A stretch of DNA of 21,337 nucleotides from an uncultured Trueperaceae bacterium (GTDB taxonomy: Bacteria > Deinococcota > Deinococci > Deinococcales > Trueperaceae), in the NCBI GenBank assembly GCA_937907415.1, contig CALCHY010000072.1:1-21337 (forward strand). Reading direction: 5' to 3'. Position 1 is the first letter of the stretch; each line of letters begins with the position of its first letter. The position numbers and the translations under genes are program-made. The notes under the pieces are model-generated. The model searched no databases and had not been told where the DNA came from. It was given only the letters and a program-made list of their open reading frames with translations. Below are positions 1 to 7,393 of the stretch, piece after piece.

Positions 1-718
1 CGAGGAGCTGGAGGAGCTGACCGACGACGTCTGGTTCGAAGGTGGCGCGGCGGCGACCGGTTACTAGCGCCTTCGCGCCGAGGTGGCGGCCGACCTTCGT
101 CAGGGTCTCTTGCGCCGTGCGGCCGGGCTCTAGCTGGTGGTAGTCGCCTTCTGCATGGACGTTGAAGCCCTGTTTGACGCTGTCGCCTTCGCGCAGGACA
201 ACGCCAGCGACGAGCACGGCGGTGCCTGCGCGGTAACCGCCGTCTACCCCGGCGCTGGAGCCGATCTCGATGCGCTGCTCCGACTCGATGTAGCGGCCCA
301 TCTGCATGGACTGCAGGCGGGGGTCCTGGGTGAGCCCGGCCTCGAACGCCGCAGCGGTGGCCAGCTTGTCTTCGATGGTGGCGGAGAGGCCCTCGCCAAG
401 GAGGTCGACGCGGCCTAGTTGCCCGCCAGCCGGTAAGGCGGCGTTGCCCGCCGGGGTCAGCGAGGCGTTCTCAATTGCCTCGTTGAGGGCCCACGCGAGG
501 GCGTCGGCGGTTAACTCCTCCGTCGAGGCGTAGCCCGTGCGGCCGTCTGCCACCACACGCAAGCCGATGCCCGCCTTGGTGGACGAGTGGACGTCGGACG
601 CCTTACCGCCGCGCGTCTCCAGCCTCAGGCTGCTCTCGCTGGTGGCCAGCACCTCTAGTTCGACGCCGCGCGTGGCGGCTTCCGTGAGTAGCCAGCGTTT
701 CGCTTCGGTCACGTTCAT
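1..718 (-). CDS. pmbA: PmbA/TldE protein, N-terminal part (runs off the left edge)
   Basis: The reading frame opens with ATG at 718 and stays open for 239 codons to the left edge, so the C-terminal half is missing. The start is MNVTEAKRWLLTEAATRGVE, and an AGGAG Shine-Dalgarno lies about 7 nt upstream. Seen motifs are SSLRLETRGGKASDVHSSTK and KAGIGLRVVADGRTGYAST near residues 50-70, which match the N-terminal domain of PmbA/TldE, followed by the middle domain with SVKQGFNVHAEGDYHQLEPG. In the family, TldE forms a heterodimer with the metalloprotease TldD; the complex degrades unfolded or modified peptides and matures some ribosomally made peptides. TldE itself lacks the zinc-binding HExxxH motif. 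The partner tldD is at 9357-10766 on the same strand, separated by the sugar operon. Family assignment is firm; the client peptide is unknown. Confidence 0.88.
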   Translation of the reverse strand, partial: MNVTEAKRWLLTEAATRGVELEVLATSESSLRLETRGGKASDVHSSTKAGIGLRVVADGRTGYASTEELTADALAWALNEAIENASLTPAGNAALPAGGQLGRVDLLGEGLSATIEDKLATAAAFEAGLTQDPRLQSMQMGRYIESEQRIEIGSSAGVDGGYRAGTAVLVAGVVLREGDSVKQGFNVHAEGDYHQLEPGRTAQETLTKVGRHLGAKALVTGRRRATFEPDVVGQLLQLL

Positions 719-788
719 GGTGCGACTCCTGAGCGGCGCCCGGTCGAGGTGCCCTTGGCGCGTTGTCAGCGACCCTATCACGGGGTGC

Positions 789-817
789 TTGACAAGCGCG
801 GTGCCAGCCCCTACCCT
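789..817 (+). promoter_or_regulatory. Sigma-70-type promoter of the sugar operon
   Basis: A perfect TTGACA at 789-794 is followed after exactly 17 bp by TACCCT at 812-817, which fits the TANNNT form of the -10 box. Transcription would begin near 824-826, leaving a leader of about 130 nt before the binding-protein ATG at 955. The -35 box lies inside the 11-bp palindrome GCTTGACAAGC (787-797), so TTGTCA also reads on the minus strand, but no well-spaced -10 for pmbA was found with it. In the leader, GGAGCC (901-906) pairs with GGCTCC (918-923). Confidence 0.6.
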
Positions 818-827
818 AAGCCAGTCA

Positions 828-850
828 TAGTAAGTAATGCTGCTTTACTA
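828..850. promoter_or_regulatory. Candidate repressor operator (TAGTAA-N11-TTACTA)
   Basis: A perfect 6-bp inverted repeat, TAGTAA (828-833) and TTACTA (845-850), is separated by 11 bp. It begins about 11 bp downstream of the -10 box, on or just after the predicted transcription start, where a bound repressor would block initiation. It is an AT-rich island in GC-rich DNA. The operon encodes its own ROK-type regulator, and known ROK repressors bind AT-rich palindromes, so that protein is the natural candidate to bind here. The pairing of site and regulator is inferred. Confidence 0.5.
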
Positions 851-954
851 ACTGCGCAGGGAGGTGAGCGCCCGCAGCTAGACCAGCCCCCAGCTACCTC
901 GGAGCCAGGCAACGGTAGGCTCCGGCGAGCCCCAAACGAACCATGGAGGCATAG

Positions 955-2187
955 ATGAAGAAGTTCATGTCCATGTTGGTCGCCGTAACGCTCATGTTCG
1001 GTGCGGCCAGCGCCCAACGCAACCTAGAGATCTACATCACCGGCCTGACCGAGGACACCATGGCCTGGTTCCGCGACGTGGCCTTCCCAGAGTTCGAAGC
1101 TGAGAACCCCGGCGTCACGCTCGACATCCTCACGGGCGGCTGGGGCGACTTCGACGCTGCCGTAGCGGGCTGGATCACCACCGGCTCAGGCCCAGACATC
1201 GTCTACCTCGGCTCCGAGTACGCGGCGACCTTCGGCCCGCTGCTTGCCAACCTCGACCCGTACCTTGCCGATTGGAGCGAGCTGAGCCACTTCCTGCCAG
1301 CCGCCCTCAGCGTCGCCTCGTACGACGGCCACATGGTCGGCCTCCCTCTCCTCATGAGCCCACGGCCCATGTTCTTCCGCACCGACCTAGCGGCAGATGC
1401 TGGCGCCATCCCGCCCCTCACGTTCGCTGACTCCGTGAAGTTCGTGGCAGACAACTCCGCAGTAGCGGACGGCGCCATGACGAAGATGGGCTTCATGGAC
1501 ATCGGCGGCGGGCTGTTCGACGCCCAAGAGTTCATCGCCTACGTATGGAGCGCAGGCGGCGAGCTCTACAACGCTGACGGCAGCAGCGCGTTCGACAGCG
1601 CGGCCACCGCAGAAGCCTTGCAGTTCATGTACGACCGCCGCCGCGCCGTGCAGCCAACGGAACTCACCGCCGGCCTGCCGCCCATAAACGGCTACCCCAT
1701 CGCTTCCGGCCTGGTCATCAGCGGCATCTTCCCCATGTGGAACATGCCCCCAACCACCGACCCACTGTGGGAGAACATCGCCATCGGCCCGTACCCGGCT
1801 GGCACGAACGGCCAGCCCCTCATCCAAGTGTTTACGGACTGGCTCTCCGTACCCGCGTACGCCAAAGACCCAGAGCTGGCAGCCTCGTTCCTCAAGTTCA
1901 TCGGCAGCCAAGACAAGGCGATCCAGCTGAGCCAAGTGGCCGGCTTCACGCCCGTGCGCCAGGACGCCTGGGATGAACTCCGCGCTAACCCGGTATGGAA
2001 CGCCATGCTAGACGCCGCGGTCGACTACGGTCGCGCCTTCTCGGACATCCGCGCCAGCGCCGAACTGCGCCCGCTCCTCGTCGAGCAGATCAGCATGTTC
2101 CTCTCAGACCAGCAGAGCCTAGCCGACACCCAAGAAGCCCTCAAGGAGGAGTACGACGCCATCCTCGAGGACAACGGCTTCCTCTGA
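955..2187 (+). CDS. Sugar ABC transporter substrate-binding protein (family 1)
   Basis: A 410-residue secreted solute-binding protein of the MalE/family 1 type, which captures a sugar or oligosaccharide and delivers it to the two permeases encoded next. It begins with a type I signal peptide (MKKFMSMLVAVTLMFGAASA, cleavage before QRNLEIYITG); there is no lipobox cysteine, so it is probably soluble in the cell envelope rather than a lipoprotein. FPEFEAENPGVTLDIL (about residues 43-58) and TGSGPDIVYLG (about 76-86) are typical of the first lobe of this fold. GGAGG lies 5 nt before the ATG, which supports the start. It is the first gene of the operon, and a strong hairpin separates it from the first permease. 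The nearby glycosidases suggest an amino-sugar oligomer as ligand; the sequence alone does not prove this. Confidence 0.9.
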   Translation: MKKFMSMLVAVTLMFGAASAQRNLEIYITGLTEDTMAWFRDVAFPEFEAENPGVTLDILTGGWGDFDAAVAGWITTGSGPDIVYLGSEYAATFGPLLANLDPYLADWSELSHFLPAALSVASYDGHMVGLPLLMSPRPMFFRTDLAADAGAIPPLTFADSVKFVADNSAVADGAMTKMGFMDIGGGLFDAQEFIAYVWSAGGELYNADGSSAFDSAATAEALQFMYDRRRAVQPTELTAGLPPINGYPIASGLVISGIFPMWNMPPTTDPLWENIAIGPYPAGTNGQPLIQVFTDWLSVPAYAKDPELAASFLKFIGSQDKAIQLSQVAGFTPVRQDAWDELRANPVWNAMLDAAVDYGRAFSDIRASAELRPLLVEQISMFLSDQQSLADTQEALKEEYDAILEDNGFL

Positions 2188-2195
2188 CCCTCGAA

Positions 2196-2218
2196 GGGGG
2201 CGCCACAGTGGCGCCCCC
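2196..2218 (+). promoter_or_regulatory. Intercistronic hairpin after the sugar-binding protein gene
   Basis: A perfect inverted repeat of 11 bp per arm, GGGGGCGCCAC (2196-2206) and GTGGCGCCCCC (2208-2218), begins 8 nt after the stop codon. It folds as a 9-bp GC stem with the loop ACAGT. No T-run follows and the permease gene starts 29 nt later, so it is probably not a full terminator. A 3'-end stabiliser or partial terminator that keeps binding-protein mRNA above permease mRNA is the likely role. Confidence 0.65.
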
Positions 2219-2247
2219 ACGCTTATCTTGCGAAGGACCACCTGACG

Positions 2248-3891
2248 ATGGACCTGGCCGTAGCCGCCCGGCTCAACAACCTGTACTGGTCGCTCGGGAC
2301 CGTAGCGTTCATCGTCCTAGGCAGCTACCTCGTTGGCCGACTGGCCATGAGCATCAGCGCTGCCCGCGGCGCCGGCCTGCTGCAACGCCGCCGGGTCTTC
2401 TGGGGTTACGCGCTAGTTTCGCCCTGGCTGCTCGGGTTCGTGATCTTCGTGCTCGGGCCGGCGCTACTCTCTTTCTACTACTCGTTCACCGACTACAAAC
2501 TAGGGCGCTCGATGGAGTGGATCGGCCTAGACAACTATCGCTCCCTCCTCGCTGGAGCTGGCGCGTACGGCCGGCGCTTCGTGCAGGCCATGTACAACTC
2601 CGCTTACTACGCCATCGTTGGGGTGCCGCTCCAGATAGCGACCGCGCTGCTCATGGCCATCCTCGTAGCGCAGCCGTTGCGGGGCATGGCGTTCTTCCGG
2701 CTCGTGTTCTACGTGCCAGTCATCCTGGCTGGTGGCCCGGCCATCCTGCTGGCATGGCGCTACATGCTGGCAAGCAACGGCGGCTTCATCAACGTCACGC
2801 TCAAGCGCTTCGCTGAGCTCTTCCCGCCGTTCGACTGGCTCTACCGCTCGTTCATCTTCGTCGTCGAGAGCTTCAACGCCTTCTTCATCGGCGTTTCCCG
2901 CGCCGACCCAGTCGGGCCCCTCATGTACACCATGCCAGCGCTCCTCGGCCTCGGCGTCTGCCTTGCCCTCTACTTCACGGCCTCTGAGGCAACGCGGCGC
3001 ACGTTCGCGCGCACGGTGGTAGAGATCGTCGGCACCATCTTTCTCGTACTCCTCGTTGTGCGCGCCATCACCGGCGGTAGCTTCGTACCGCGCTTGCTCG
3101 GTCGCCTCGGCACGCTCTTCGACCTCATGACGCAACGCTCGAGCTTGCGCGCAGCAACCGACCTCGACTACCTGACCACCGGGTATGCCGCGCAGGCGCC
3201 GTCTGCACTATGGCTGCTCGCCGTGCTCGTTGGAGTAGCCGCCATCATCGGCTACGTGCGCGGTGCGTCACGGCAGCGTTGGCTGCTCGGCGGCGTCGGG
3301 GCACTGTTCGGGCTCCTCGCCATCGGCGCAACCATGGACGGCGTGCGTTACTTCGCGGCCTACGACACCGTCGCCGCAGCAACCGACGCGGCGAACCACC
3401 ACTTCGCCCTCTTCCGTCAAGTCGTAGCGCAGTTCCCGGACGCCAACCGCGTGCCGCTCTGGCTCTCTAGCGAACTCTGGTCCAAACCGTCGCTCGTGCT
3501 CATAACCATGTGGAGTTCAGGGGCAGGGATGCTCATCTTCCTCGCGGCCCTCAAAGGCGTGCCGCGCTCCCTCTACGAGGCAGCAAGCGTGGACGGCGCG
3601 ACCGGCTGGCAGAGGTTCAAGAACATCACCATGCCGATGATCTCGCCAGCCATGTTCTACAACGTCGTCATCGGGCTGATCGCTGCGCTGCAGACTTTCG
3701 AGGCCGTCTACATCATCCAGAACACCCAGACCGAGCAGAGCATCGCTTCCGCCGCCTACTTCCTCTTCGTCCGCACGTTCAGGCAACTAGAGATCGCTCA
3801 GGGTGCCGCCGCGAGTTGGATCTTGGCCGTGCTCATCGTGCTCCTAACGGTGGCACAGTTCCGCTACAGCAGGTGGGTCCACTATGAATGA
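2248..3891 (+). CDS. Sugar ABC transporter permease (MalF-like) with a large membrane insert
   Basis: A 547-residue inner-membrane permease, clearly longer than the usual 290-320 residues. The core is seen in two blocks. Block one (about 48-190) holds FWGYALVSPWLLGFVIF, LGPALLSFYYSFTDY and the helices up to NGGFINVTLKRF. Block two (about 402-547) starts at PLWLSSELWSKPSLVLITMW and contains the EAA loop EAASVDGATGWQRFKNITMP (444-463), which contacts the ATPase. Between them, about residues 190-400 form an extra domain with four hydrophobic stretches (about 225-244, 257-276, 320-337, 345-361). An extra N-terminal helix (about 12-37) precedes the core. AAGGA lies about 10 nt before the ATG. The last 8 bases overlap the second permease gene, so the two are translationally coupled. 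Frame and composition are continuous, so the insert is not a sequencing fusion. Confidence 0.88.
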   Translation: MDLAVAARLNNLYWSLGTVAFIVLGSYLVGRLAMSISAARGAGLLQRRRVFWGYALVSPWLLGFVIFVLGPALLSFYYSFTDYKLGRSMEWIGLDNYRSLLAGAGAYGRRFVQAMYNSAYYAIVGVPLQIATALLMAILVAQPLRGMAFFRLVFYVPVILAGGPAILLAWRYMLASNGGFINVTLKRFAELFPPFDWLYRSFIFVVESFNAFFIGVSRADPVGPLMYTMPALLGLGVCLALYFTASEATRRTFARTVVEIVGTIFLVLLVVRAITGGSFVPRLLGRLGTLFDLMTQRSSLRAATDLDYLTTGYAAQAPSALWLLAVLVGVAAIIGYVRGASRQRWLLGGVGALFGLLAIGATMDGVRYFAAYDTVAAATDAANHHFALFRQVVAQFPDANRVPLWLSSELWSKPSLVLITMWSSGAGMLIFLAALKGVPRSLYEAASVDGATGWQRFKNITMPMISPAMFYNVVIGLIAALQTFEAVYIIQNTQTEQSIASAAYFLFVRTFRQLEIAQGAAASWILAVLIVLLTVAQFRYSRWVHYE

Positions 3892-4792
3892 CACGAGCGC
3901 CCTCCCCCGCGTACGCCGCCAGCGCAGCGACCGCGCTGGCCTGCGCTTCTGGCGCCGCGGCTGGCGCGCCACCGGTGTCTTACTGCTCTACGCCGTCCTA
4001 ATCGGGGCTGGCATCTTCTTCCTCTTCCCGGTCGCCTGGATGGCAGGCACGTCACTTAAGACCATCGAGGAGGTAGGCCAGGCGCAACTCAGCATCTTCC
4101 CTGAGACCCCGCAGTGGACGAACTACACCAAGCAACTCGCCGAGAAGAACTTCTACCGCGCGTACGGCAACAGCCTCTACACCGTGCTCATCGTGCTACT
4201 CGGCACCGTCTCGAGCCTGGTGGTCGTGGCGTTCGCGTTCAGCCGCCTGCGTTGGCCGGGCCGCGACCTAGTCTTCGGCCTCATGCTCGGCACCCTCATG
4301 CTGCCTGCGCAAGCCACGCTCGTTCCCCAGTACGTGCTCTTCTTCGAGCTCGGCTGGCTGCGCACCTTCAACCCCATCACCCTGCCCGGCTTCTTCGCTG
4401 GCGGCGCGGCGCTCGTGTTCCTGCTGCGGCAGTTCATGCTCACGCTCCCACGCGAACTGGACGAGTCCGCCCTCATAGACGGCGCCAACCCACTGCAACT
4501 CCTGTGGCTCATCATCCTGCCGCTCTCACGGCCAGCCGTGGCGACGGTAACGGTCTTCCTCTTCGTCGGCCAGTGGAACAACCTCGTGCAGCCGCTCCTC
4601 TACCTGCAGAAAGCCGAGCTGTTCACCATGCCCATCTACGTTGCGCAGAAGAACAACCTGCAGGAGTCGCCAATACCGTGGCAGGACATCATGACGGCCA
4701 GCGTACTCTTCGTCATCCCCGTCCTAGTTGTGTTCATCCTCACCCAGCGTTACTTCACCGAGGGCATTGCGCTCACGGGTTCGAAAGGCTGA
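3884..4792 (+). CDS. Sugar ABC transporter permease (MalG-like)
   Basis: A 302-residue inner-membrane permease, normal length for the MalG/family 1 partner. It has a basic N-terminus, then a first helix (about 31-52, GVLLLYAVLIGAGIFFLFPV) and the typical AWMAGTSLKTIEEV, further helices, and the EAA-type loop LDESALIDGANPLQLLWLII (about 192-211) with ILPLSRPA following. It ends with the usual RYFTEGIALTGSKG. The start overlaps the end of the preceding permease by 8 bp and has AGGTGGG upstream. It should form a heterodimer with that permease. No ATP-binding subunit is encoded in the operon, so a shared MsmK/MalK-type ATPase from elsewhere is expected. Confidence 0.93.
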   Translation: MNDTSALPRVRRQRSDRAGLRFWRRGWRATGVLLLYAVLIGAGIFFLFPVAWMAGTSLKTIEEVGQAQLSIFPETPQWTNYTKQLAEKNFYRAYGNSLYTVLIVLLGTVSSLVVVAFAFSRLRWPGRDLVFGLMLGTLMLPAQATLVPQYVLFFELGWLRTFNPITLPGFFAGGAALVFLLRQFMLTLPRELDESALIDGANPLQLLWLIILPLSRPAVATVTVFLFVGQWNNLVQPLLYLQKAELFTMPIYVAQKNNLQESPIPWQDIMTASVLFVIPVLVVFILTQRYFTEGIALTGSKG

Positions 4793-4800
4793 CGTCGCTA

Positions 4801-6330
4801 ATGGGCTCATGCATGATCAGTTTCCGTGGCCACGAAGCGCCCGCCTGGGTGCTGGCCGCGCTGGAATCCGGTGCGGTAGGTGCCGTGTGCCTCTTCAACT
4901 TCAACGTGGCCTCCTTGGCGCAGTTGCGCGAGTTGAACCTCAGCCTCATGGCCGCTGCGGCCGCTGGCGGTCACCCGCCGCCCATCATCGGCATAGACCA
5001 GGAGGGCGGCCAGCTCATGGCCGTCGGGCACGGCGCCACCGAACTCCCTGGCAACCTGGCGCTAGGGGCGGCCGGCTCACTCGAGTTAGCGCATCGCACC
5101 GGCGAGGTGCTCGGCAGCGAACTCCTTGCGCTGGGGTGCAACATGAACTTCGCGCCCGTCCTCGACCTCGCCACGCAACTAGCCAGCGACGTGATGGGCG
5201 TAAGGGCCTTCGGTGACGACCCGCAGCAAGTCGCTGCCCTTGGCGCGGCGCTCATCGCCGGCATGCAGAGCTTGGGCGTGCTCGCGACGGCCAAACACTT
5301 CCCCGGTCACGGCGACACGCAACTAGACAGCCATCACTCCACCCCCGTCATCACCGCGGCGCCCGAACTCCTCAAGCGCCGTGAGATCGTGCCGTTCGTG
5401 GCCGCCATCAAGGCTGGCGTGGCCGCCATCATGTCGTGCCACGCCGTCTACCCAGCATTAGACGGCGCCGTTGCCACGCACTCACGCGCCATCCTCACCG
5501 GGCTGCTGCGTGACGAGCTGGGGTACGCCGGTCTTGTCGTCACGGACGCGCTCGACATGAGCGCCGTCGGCGACCTGCCTGGCGTGGAGCGCGCCAGACG
5601 CTCCGTGCGCGCTGGCGCAGACCTCGCCATGCTCGGGCACCTCCCTGACCAGCACCAGCTAGTGCGTGAGCTAGAAGCTGAGACGGACCCCACCAGCGCT
5701 GCACGCGTGCTGGCGGTTAGGCGCCGCCTGCCAACCGAACTGCCGCCCCTGACGGTGATAGGCAGCCAAGGGCACCGCGAGGTTGCCCGGGTCAGCTCAG
5801 AAGCCGCCATCACCGTGGTGCGCGGCGATCCACGCCTAGCACAGCGTGCGCGCCTGCTCGTCGTCAGCGTGGCAGCTGGCGCCCTGACGCCTGCCGAGAC
5901 GGCGCCAGGCGGAGCAAGCTGCCTGGCAGCGCAACTGCGGGCGCGCGTGCCAGACACTACCGAGGTCGTGTTTGAGCGTGGCGCCCCAGCGCCAGCCGTC
6001 GACGTCGTCGCCGCGCAAGTAGCCGCGTGGCGCGCTGCAGGCGCGGGCGAGGTCGTGGTGGCCACCGTCAACGCAGCTGGCGACGAGGCGCAACTGAGCC
6101 TCTTGCGCCGCCTCGTTGCCATGGGCGCAGACCCCATCCTCGTGGCGTTACGCACCCCACTCGACGTGGCGGCGGCAGACGGCGTGCGCCGCGCCGTATG
6201 CAGCTATGGCAGGCGCGAACCACAAACGGAGGCAGTTGCGCGGGTGCTGTGCGGTGAGGTGGAGGGGCGAGGGCGGCTGCCAGTTGCCCTGCCAGCAGCC
6301 GTGCTGGGCGACGATCAGGCGCGGCCGTGA
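4801..6330 (+). CDS. nagZ: Glycoside hydrolase family 3, beta-N-acetylhexosaminidase (NagZ-like)
   Basis: A 509-residue protein from ATG 4801; ATG 4813 (MISFRGHEAP) is an equally plausible start because the conserved domain begins there. The frame stays open upstream to 4114, but that part is antisense noise over the permease. There is no signal peptide, so it acts in the cytoplasm. Seen are GIDQEGGQLM (64-73), KHFPGHGDT (165-173), DSHH (176-179) and VVTDALDMSAV with the predicted nucleophile D249. The KHFPGHGDT...DSHH loop is the mark of NagZ-type GH3 enzymes, in which His is part of the general acid/base pair. After the barrel (about 1-310) comes a C-terminal alpha/beta domain of about 200 residues, so it is the two-domain form, not the short ~340-residue NagZ. 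It likely removes terminal beta-GlcNAc from imported chitin or peptidoglycan fragments. Its end overlaps the GH18 gene in GTGA. Confidence 0.88.
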   Translation: MGSCMISFRGHEAPAWVLAALESGAVGAVCLFNFNVASLAQLRELNLSLMAAAAAGGHPPPIIGIDQEGGQLMAVGHGATELPGNLALGAAGSLELAHRTGEVLGSELLALGCNMNFAPVLDLATQLASDVMGVRAFGDDPQQVAALGAALIAGMQSLGVLATAKHFPGHGDTQLDSHHSTPVITAAPELLKRREIVPFVAAIKAGVAAIMSCHAVYPALDGAVATHSRAILTGLLRDELGYAGLVVTDALDMSAVGDLPGVERARRSVRAGADLAMLGHLPDQHQLVRELEAETDPTSAARVLAVRRRLPTELPPLTVIGSQGHREVARVSSEAAITVVRGDPRLAQRARLLVVSVAAGALTPAETAPGGASCLAAQLRARVPDTTEVVFERGAPAPAVDVVAAQVAAWRAAGAGEVVVATVNAAGDEAQLSLLRRLVAMGADPILVALRTPLDVAAADGVRRAVCSYGRREPQTEAVARVLCGEVEGRGRLPVALPAAVLGDDQARP

Positions 6331-7376
6331 AGCGCTTAGCTGCGGTGCTGCCCTGCCTGCTAGCGGCGGCCAGCGCACTAGCTGCCGCGCCGCCATCTTG
6401 GTGCGTTGCCGTCTGGTACCCGTCGTCTGACCACCCCGGCGGCTACGACACCATAATCGCCAGCGCAGACGTCATAGACATCGTCTTCCCGTTCTGGTTC
6501 ACGCCAGATGCCGAGGGCGCCATCCTCTCCCAAGCTGGCACCAACTGGGAGGATCAGGTTGCGGCCTGGCGCGCAGCTGGCCTGCTCGTCTTGCCAAGCG
6601 TGTTCGCCACCCACAGCACCTTCATGGCCGAACCGCTGCTAAGCGCGCACGTTGCTGCCCTCGTTGCCCTCGTCGAAGCCGGTGACTTCGACGGCATCGA
6701 CCTCGACTACGAGATGTTCCCACTCGCAACGCGCGCTACTTTCAGTGGCTTCGTCGAGGCGCTTGGGGCGGCCATGCATGAACGCGGCAAGCTTCTCTCA
6801 GTAACGGTGCACGCTAAAACCGAGGCGAACCCGAGCGGCTTCCCGAGCGCAGCGGCTCAGGACTGGCCGCGCCTCGCGGCGGCAGCCGACCTCTTCAACG
6901 TCATGACCTACGACTTCACGAACCGCAACGAAGCACCAGGGCCGGTGGCGCCGCGTTCGTGGGTCGCGCGAGTCGTTGAGTACGGGCTCAGCGCAGTAGG
7001 CGAGAGGCAACTCCTCGTCGGCATGCCGCTTTACGGCTACACCTGGAAGCGCGGCCGCCCACCCGCCGCAGCCACGACCTGGGAGGCAACGGAGCGCCTG
7101 ATCACGCAGTTCGGCCTAACCCCGCAGCGCGAACCAGACAGCCTCGAACTCCGGGTCGACCTCGACGTTACCGGCCTGCCGAAGCAGACCGTTTACGTGT
7201 CTGACGGCGCAACCACCGCGGGCCGCTTGGCCGCGCTCGCAGCAGCAGGCGCACTAGGCGGCGGCGTTGCCATCTGGGGGCTCGGGGGTGAGGACCCCGC
7301 CGCCTGGGACGCCATCCGGACCGTGCGGCCAGCCGCGTGCGCGCTCCGGCCGCACGGCGCTGAGGCCGCGCGTTAA
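6327..7376 (+). CDS. Secreted glycoside hydrolase family 18 protein
   Basis: A 349-residue protein starting at GTG 6327, overlapping the GH3 stop codon by 4 bp. The N-terminus (VKRLAAVLPCLLAAASALAA, cleavage about residue 20) is a type I signal peptide, so the enzyme acts outside the cytoplasm. The GH18 signature reads DFDGIDLDYE (120-129) with the catalytic acid E129. SVTVHAKTE (158-166), NVMTYDF (191-197), GMPLYGYTW and GGGVAIWGLGGED near the end are further barrel strands of the family. It has no LysM, SLH or carbohydrate-binding module; it resembles the YaaH/spore-cortex type of GH18 more than large chitinases. Hydrolysis of beta-1,4-linked GlcNAc polymers (chitin or peptidoglycan glycan) is the family expectation and would supply oligomers to the transporter. 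The exact polymer is unknown. Confidence 0.87.
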   Translation: MKRLAAVLPCLLAAASALAAAPPSWCVAVWYPSSDHPGGYDTIIASADVIDIVFPFWFTPDAEGAILSQAGTNWEDQVAAWRAAGLLVLPSVFATHSTFMAEPLLSAHVAALVALVEAGDFDGIDLDYEMFPLATRATFSGFVEALGAAMHERGKLLSVTVHAKTEANPSGFPSAAAQDWPRLAAAADLFNVMTYDFTNRNEAPGPVAPRSWVARVVEYGLSAVGERQLLVGMPLYGYTWKRGRPPAAATTWEATERLITQFGLTPQREPDSLELRVDLDVTGLPKQTVYVSDGATTAGRLAALAAAGALGGGVAIWGLGGEDPAAWDAIRTVRPAACALRPHGAEAAR

Positions 7377-7381
7377 CCCGG

Positions 7382-7387
7382 TATGGT
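7382..7387 (+). promoter_or_regulatory. Possible leaderless -10 element of the ROK regulator gene
   Basis: TATGGT lies 6 nt before ATG 7394, in the 17-bp gap after the GH18 stop. There is no Shine-Dalgarno before this ATG. A TANNNT hexamer this close to a start codon is the pattern of leaderless genes in Deinococcota. No convincing -35 is seen, so this is weak and rests on position. Confidence 0.3.
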
Positions 7388-7393
7388 TCGCCC

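Noticed and set aside
61..66. TTACTA half-site inside pmbA
   Set aside because: A single half without its inverted partner, in coding sequence; probably chance.
772..777. TAGGGT on the minus strand as -10 box of pmbA
   Set aside because: No -35 hexamer lies at a workable distance (TTGTCA is 12 bp upstream, too close).
859..923. Competing stems in the leader of the sugar operon (GAGGT/ACCTC, CTACC/GGTAG and GGAGCC/GGCTCC), as a riboswitch or attenuator
   Set aside because: The stems are short (5-6 bp), no U-run or terminator is present and no known riboswitch core is recognisable.
1995..2816. Open frame of 273 codons on the plus strand
   Set aside because: It overlaps the binding protein and permease in another frame and is Arg/Pro-rich without any domain; a GC-rich shadow.
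4114..4800. Long open frame ahead of the GH3 gene, making a 738-residue protein
   Set aside because: The first 229 codons lie over the second permease in another frame and read as Arg/His-rich shadow sequence; the conserved GH3 domain starts at about 4813.
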